Shown here: in pieces, positions 6,472 to 9,200 of the stretch
How the letters are laid out: each line of letters opens with the position of its first letter
Numbering within the stretch: the first letter of the stretch is position 1
Assembly (NCBI GenBank): GCA_016933985.1
Contig: JAFGTU010000276.1
Location: 1-9,200, forward strand
Source: Sedimentisphaerales bacterium
Lineage (GTDB): Bacteria > Planctomycetota > Phycisphaerae > Sedimentisphaerales > Anaerobacaceae
Direction of reading: 5' to 3'
Length of the DNA: 9,200 bases
Notes under the pieces: model-generated
What the model saw: only the letters and a program-made list of their open reading frames with translations
What the model was told of the DNA's origin: nothing
The model's database searches: none
Made by a program: the position numbers and the translations under genes

Positions 6472-7083
6472 TTATCCCTTTATCTGGGTGACTATCTGCT
6501 TTGTTTCGGGGGATTGGTTGGCGTGGGCTTGTTTGAAGGCCTCGATCTGGGCTTGGTTGGCTTTCTTGAACAGCTCGTTGCCGGTGATGATTTCTTTCAG
6601 GGCCTTGTACTTGGTCTTGGCCTCTTCGAGGAACTTGGCGGCCTTCGTGCCATAGACCCCGCCCAATATCGCGCATATTCCGATACCTAAATCCAAAGCT
6701 GTATCAGCCGCGCTCCACGGGTCCGCCTGAGCTTCGGAGACCCCAATAGCCTTGCTGGCAAGCTGCCGATTCGACTCGCTCAATATATCATTCACCGTCT
6801 CTGCGGCGGGATACTGCTTGGGCAAGCCAAAGTACGCGGTGAACGCCTGGCTCTGCAATTCGCTAAGCTCAGTTAACCCCTGAAGCTCGGCTGTAGTCTC
6901 TTGGGCCTCGGCGACCTGTGCCGCCGCAGCAGCCGTGCGATTGTGCAGCCACGCATTCTCCTTCTGACTCTCATCTACCCCAAACCGCATACTCTCACAG
7001 CCGGTCAATAGCAGAATACCGGCCATGATGTAGAGTCCAAAACCCGTCAGGTACTTGTGTGCATGTAATGACTTTCTCATCAT
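6472..7083 (-). CDS. Putative lipoprotein with C-terminal Gly-rich hydrophobic segment
   Basis: 203 residues, family not firmly recognised. The N-terminus is a lipoprotein signal: basic start (RKSLHAHK), hydrophobic stretch (about 12-26) and lipobox LTGC (26-29), so Cys29 should be lipidated. The mature part has an Ala/Gln/Glu-rich helix (50-80), a charged region, a Gly-rich hydrophobic segment DLGIGICAILGGVYGTKAAKF (131-151) that may contact or enter a membrane, and a strongly helical lysine-rich tail (152-203). AGGAG precedes the start codon; the two adjacent ATGs at 7083 and 7080 are both possible starts. The Gly-rich segment followed by 'AKTKYKALKE' reminds me of small proteins in prophage-like gene sets of planctomycetes, but I cannot verify that. 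It is divergent from the radical-SAM gene and convergent with the oxidoreductase gene. Confidence 0.78.
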   Translation of the reverse strand: MMRKSLHAHKYLTGFGLYIMAGILLLTGCESMRFGVDESQKENAWLHNRTAAAAAQVAEAQETTAELQGLTELSELQSQAFTAYFGLPKQYPAAETVNDILSESNRQLASKAIGVSEAQADPWSAADTALDLGIGICAILGGVYGTKAAKFLEEAKTKYKALKEIITGNELFKKANQAQIEAFKQAHANQSPETKQIVTQIKG

Positions 7084-7182
7084 TATTCTCCTTTTTCTGA
7101 TTTCTGAACCTTGCTTCTATACGCTACAATAATATGGACCTGCATCGGAAATATGGATTAGCGCGATACGAGAAGATCGGCT
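7084..7182. promoter_or_regulatory. Divergent promoter region between lipoprotein and radical-SAM genes
   Basis: These 99 bases must hold the promoters of both divergent genes. It is AT-rich around 7111-7140. On the + strand TACAAT (7125-7130) is a good -10 hexamer, but the -35 match (TTCTGA, 7102-7107) is poor. ATATGGA occurs twice (7132-7138 and 7151-7157), 19 bases apart. On the - strand AAGGAG for the lipoprotein gene is read from about 7088-7093. Neither promoter is well defined. Confidence 0.35.
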
Positions 7183-8277
7183 ATGGATATATCCAGACAG
7201 TTCAAGCCTCAGACAATACTGCTGTGGGAAAAGGTTGCTGAGCACACTGAGGTACGGCGCATTATCAAGCTCTTCCCATCCGCAGAAGTCCGGCTTGTCA
7301 AGCAACAGCGATATCGGCCTTCCGCAAACACGCCGGCTTCCCAGACACTTCTCGACGGCAAAAGAACTCTAATGATCGGCCAAACCTCGTCCTTTGTCGG
7401 ACACTTTGACGGTCGGCTTGGTCCCAATGTGCGCTGCCGCCCATACTACAAGTTAGTGCCGGTTTCAAACGGATGCCCTTTCTACTGCACATATTGCTAC
7501 CTTGCATTCGTGTATCGAAAACACGCTCCTTTCATCAAAATAAATATCAACTATGAGACTATGTTCCGGCAAATTCGACGGGCCGTCCCAGGGCCCGACG
7601 GCACGGCCAGCTTCAACATGGGTGAGATGCTCGACAGCCTTGCTCTCGACCACGTCACGAATCTCACGACACACTTGGTCCCCTTCTTCTCGGAGTTCTC
7701 AAACGCCTATCTGATGCTGCTGACAAAGAGCAACAACATAGCCAACCTGCTGCAACTCAAGCCCAATCGGCAAACAGTCGTCTCCTGGAGCATCAACACC
7801 CAGCAGATGATCGACACCCACGAGGTCGGCGCCGCCAGCCTCAGCCAGCGAATTCAGGCGGCTAAGGCTTGCCAGGATCACGGCTACAGAATACGTCTCC
7901 GCATCGACCCCGGCATGCTCCACAGAGGATGGCGGGACGCATACACCGATATGATTGGCCGGGCGATGACTGCTATCAGGCCTGAGAATATCACGCTTGG
8001 GATGCTGAGATTGCTTCCCGGCCATCTGCAGCTCGCCCAAGGGGCCTACGGAAGCAGGGCTCTAAAGCTTCATAGCCGCGATCTTGTCAAAGGAGCCTCG
8101 GACGGGAAGCTCCGCTATCCGGCGGAGAAGCGTGTCGAATTCTACGCGTTTCTGACCGAGACCATCCGCAGCTTCGACCGAGATGTTTCTATCGGCCTGT
8201 GTAGAGAGACGCCCGGTGTATGGAGAAGTCTCAAGCATCTTTGTAGTCCTCGCCAATGCAACTGTGTTGTATGGTAA
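7183..8277 (+). CDS. Radical-SAM protein of the spore photoproduct lyase-like family
   Basis: 364 residues. The 4Fe-4S motif CxxxCxxC is seen in NGCPFYCTYCYL (C98, C102, C105), with the aromatic/leucine context typical of spore photoproduct lyase (SplB) relatives. Further family traits are VSWSIN (200-205), YRIRLRIDPGM (235-245), a basic KLRYPAEKR (309-317) and a C-terminal LCRETPGVW with C340 and a final C354, C359, C361. SplB repairs spore thymine dimers and uses a hydrogen-donor cysteine in a segment after the cluster; here the corresponding stretch appears to be FNMGEMLDSLALD (144-156), without cysteine. It is therefore more likely one of the widespread SPL-like proteins of non-sporulating bacteria, of unknown reaction, possibly nucleic acid related. 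No spore genes are nearby. The start is ATG 7183 after a weak GAGAAG. Family call is strong; substrate is unknown. Confidence 0.88.
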   Translation: MDISRQFKPQTILLWEKVAEHTEVRRIIKLFPSAEVRLVKQQRYRPSANTPASQTLLDGKRTLMIGQTSSFVGHFDGRLGPNVRCRPYYKLVPVSNGCPFYCTYCYLAFVYRKHAPFIKININYETMFRQIRRAVPGPDGTASFNMGEMLDSLALDHVTNLTTHLVPFFSEFSNAYLMLLTKSNNIANLLQLKPNRQTVVSWSINTQQMIDTHEVGAASLSQRIQAAKACQDHGYRIRLRIDPGMLHRGWRDAYTDMIGRAMTAIRPENITLGMLRLLPGHLQLAQGAYGSRALKLHSRDLVKGASDGKLRYPAEKRVEFYAFLTETIRSFDRDVSIGLCRETPGVWRSLKHLCSPRQCNCVVW

Positions 8278-8419
8278 TTTTCAAACGATGAATCTCATGC
8301 CTGCCTCTTCGGGAGAATACAGACACATGGACAAGCGGGGATTGCGTAGTATGACTGAGCTGTCAAATCCCATTAGGGTATAACCCTGTCCTGATGACTA
8401 CTTTCTTTCTCCTTCCAAT

Positions 8420-8449
8420 TTGACATTGGCAATGCTTTCCATCTACAAT
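8420..8449 (+). promoter_or_regulatory. Near-consensus sigma70 promoter of the small membrane protein gene
   Basis: TTGACA (8420-8425, 6 of 6) and TACAAT (8444-8449, 5 of 6) are 18 bases apart. Transcription would start near 8456, about 26 bases before the ATG at 8482. The stretch from the end of the radical-SAM gene (8278) to this promoter holds nothing else I can support apart from a weak AGGGT-ATA-ACCCT hairpin at 8375-8387. Confidence 0.65.
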
Positions 8450-8469
8450 GAACCATGAGAACTAACTAC

Positions 8470-8484
8470 AGGAGCGCCCGAATG
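8470..8484 (+). promoter_or_regulatory. Ribosome binding site fixing the small membrane protein start
   Basis: AGGAG (8470-8474) lies 7 bases before ATG 8482. The in-frame ATG at 8455 has no such site and sits at or before the predicted transcription start. Confidence 0.65.
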
Positions 8485-8781
8485 GATGACCAACAAAAGA
8501 AAAGGAAGGCCATCACCAACTTGACATTGTCCGCCGTATTTATGGCGGGCGTGTACTTTTGGTTCGACTTTATATGCGATGACACGAATAGGCAGAACCT
8601 ATTTGTCACAGCAGTTTTGGTACTGCCGCGTCTGGCGGTCTTGGCCTGTACTCTTGGTGTCCTGCTGGCGATGCGTGGCTGGTGCCAACATTGGATCATT
8701 AAGCTAGCGGTCATCTTCGTTCTTGCGCTACCATTTATCACGTTCGTAATTGCTCGTTGGGCTTTCAGCTTCATTCCATGA
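8482..8781 (+). CDS. Small three-helix membrane protein of unknown function
   Basis: 99 residues, not recognised as a known family. A charged N-terminus MDDQQKKRK is followed by three hydrophobic segments suited to membrane helices: about 11-31, 39-64 and 71-97. The loops carry D33, D34, R37 between helices 1 and 2 and R65, Q69, H70 between helices 2 and 3. By the positive-inside rule the N-terminus should be cytoplasmic. It has its own promoter and ribosome binding site, which supports it as a real gene. It is lower in GC than the left-hand genes. The next gene is convergent, with 29 bases between the stops. Its size and topology resemble many orphan membrane proteins and also some holins, but nothing diagnostic is seen. 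Confidence 0.65.
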   Translation: MDDQQKKRKAITNLTLSAVFMAGVYFWFDFICDDTNRQNLFVTAVLVLPRLAVLACTLGVLLAMRGWCQHWIIKLAVIFVLALPFITFVIARWAFSFIP

Positions 8782-8810
8782 ATCGTGATCGACTTGGCTG
8801 CCCTTGGCCG

Positions 8811-9092
8811 TTAGGGCCCTCCACCTGCTGCGCTCACCTGTGGCGAGCTCTTCTCCATCGCTCGCAGGCGGAATTCGTATGAGATGCTCTTGGCGGAGAG
8901 GTCTTCGAGCTTTCGGCTGGAGTCCTTCTGGTATTGCAGGAGCATGCTTACATCACGCTGGAGCAGATCGAGCTGCCTTTGCAGGTTGACGTAGCTGCCG
9001 ATGATTAAGCACGCCAGCAGGACAAGCTGGACCAGCGTAGAGACATTGATCTGTCGATTAAACTGCCACGATTTAGAATTTTCGTTAGCCAT
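8811..9092 (-). CDS. Small protein with one membrane helix and a coiled coil, possibly phage-derived
   Basis: 93 residues. A polar N-terminus with SWQFNRQIN (8-16) leads into a single hydrophobic helix (about 17-35), then a heptad-like coiled coil (36-80) rich in Leu, Gln, Asp and Arg, and a Ser/Gly/Pro tail. GAGAGG lies 7 bases before the ATG at 9092. The plan 'W-x-hydrophilic, one helix, coiled coil' is what I know from small proteins encoded near lysis or tail genes of many prophages and gene transfer agents, where residues after a trailing Trp and a basic patch enter the membrane. That likeness is by plan and pattern only, not by a verified family. The repeat copy B sits just upstream, starting 17 bases before the ATG, so it lies in the leader or at the end of a gene beyond the window. 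Confidence 0.7.
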   Translation of the reverse strand: MANENSKSWQFNRQINVSTLVQLVLLACLIIGSYVNLQRQLDLLQRDVSMLLQYQKDSSRKLEDLSAKSISYEFRLRAMEKSSPQVSAAGGGP

Positions 9093-9108
9093 TGTCTGCC
9101 CTCTCGAT

Positions 9109-9180
9109 TGTCATTCCTGCGTAAGCAGAAATCCACTTGGACCGACACGTTCTGGATTCCGCATCAAGTGCGGAATGACG
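9109..9180. repeat. 72-base paired-hairpin repeat, copy B
   Basis: This is the partner of the element at 6383-6454, in the same orientation and of the same length. Ends are TGTCATTCC (9109-9117) and GGAATGAC (9172-9179). The left arm folds as CTGC-GTAA-GCAG inside an outer pair with one mismatch; the right arm is TTCCGCA-TCAAG-TGCGGAA (9157-9175 region), a perfect 7-bp stem. The middle (about bases 29-41 of the element) differs strongly from copy A while both arms are kept. Confidence 0.75.
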
Positions 9181-9200
9181 GATAAACGCTGTGCCGCATA

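Noticed and set aside
7132..7157. ATATGGA repeated 19 bases apart as operator half-sites
   Set aside because: Seven-base repeats in AT-rich sequence are not significant on their own; kept only as a note in the divergent region.
8183..8383. 66-residue + strand frame overlapping the end of the radical-SAM gene
   Set aside because: Most of it is out of frame within the radical-SAM gene, and the remaining tail has no start signal or domain.
8375..8387. AGGGT-ATA-ACCCT as terminator of the radical-SAM gene
   Set aside because: Only 5 bp with a 3-base loop and no T tract; about 100 bases from the stop.
6383..9180. Insertion sequence or CRISPR array formed by the two repeat copies
   Set aside because: There is no transposase frame between or beside the copies, and only two diverged, widely spaced copies exist, so neither an IS nor a CRISPR array is supported.

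Overview
The window looks like chromosomal DNA of a moderately GC-rich bacterium. The best guess is a planctomycete, possibly of the Phycisphaerae. This rests on a Tat-exported Gfo/Idh/MocA oxidoreductase of the type heavily expanded in planctomycetes, an unusual mix of genes on both strands, and small Gly/Ala-rich lipoproteins. The assignment is inference: there is no rRNA or marker gene here.

Left half (1-4766, all + strand) is a tight gene string. It begins with the C-terminal part of an FAD-dependent fumarate-reductase-like flavoprotein, which enters from the left edge. Next comes mtnA (methylthioribose-1-phosphate isomerase), 35 bases later. Thirty bases after that is a 482-residue fusion of a class I SAM-methyltransferase-like domain and a family 2 glycosyltransferase. 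Two further class I SAM methyltransferases follow, each overlapping the stop codon of the gene before it (GTGA at 3283 and ATGA at 3987). The last three genes look translationally coupled and probably act together on a glycan, a lipid-linked sugar or a lipid. The substrate cannot be read from the sequence.

Middle (4767-6366): a 316-base gap holds a dyad, a direct repeat and a sigma70-like promoter. It leads to a Tat-signal Gfo/Idh/MocA family oxidoreductase, probably acting on sugars outside the cytoplasm. The true start (5083) is fixed by the Tat signal and a good ribosome binding site.

Right half (6383-9180) is an accessory-looking block. Its edges carry two copies, in the same orientation, of a 72-base element made of two short hairpins. 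Between them lie a lipoprotein gene (- strand), a divergent radical-SAM protein of the spore photoproduct lyase-like family, a 99-residue three-helix membrane protein with its own near-consensus promoter, and a 93-residue protein with one membrane helix and a coiled coil (- strand). The lipoprotein and the helix/coiled-coil protein resemble small membrane proteins of prophages, but no capsid, tail, integrase or lysis enzyme gene is visible.

The observations most worth following are: the lyase-like protein without the usual hydrogen-donor cysteine motif; the methyltransferase-glycosyltransferase fusion with a degenerate SAM loop followed by two coupled methyltransferases; the paired-hairpin repeat whose two copies differ by base-pair-preserving changes; and the dyad beside the oxidoreductase promoter.
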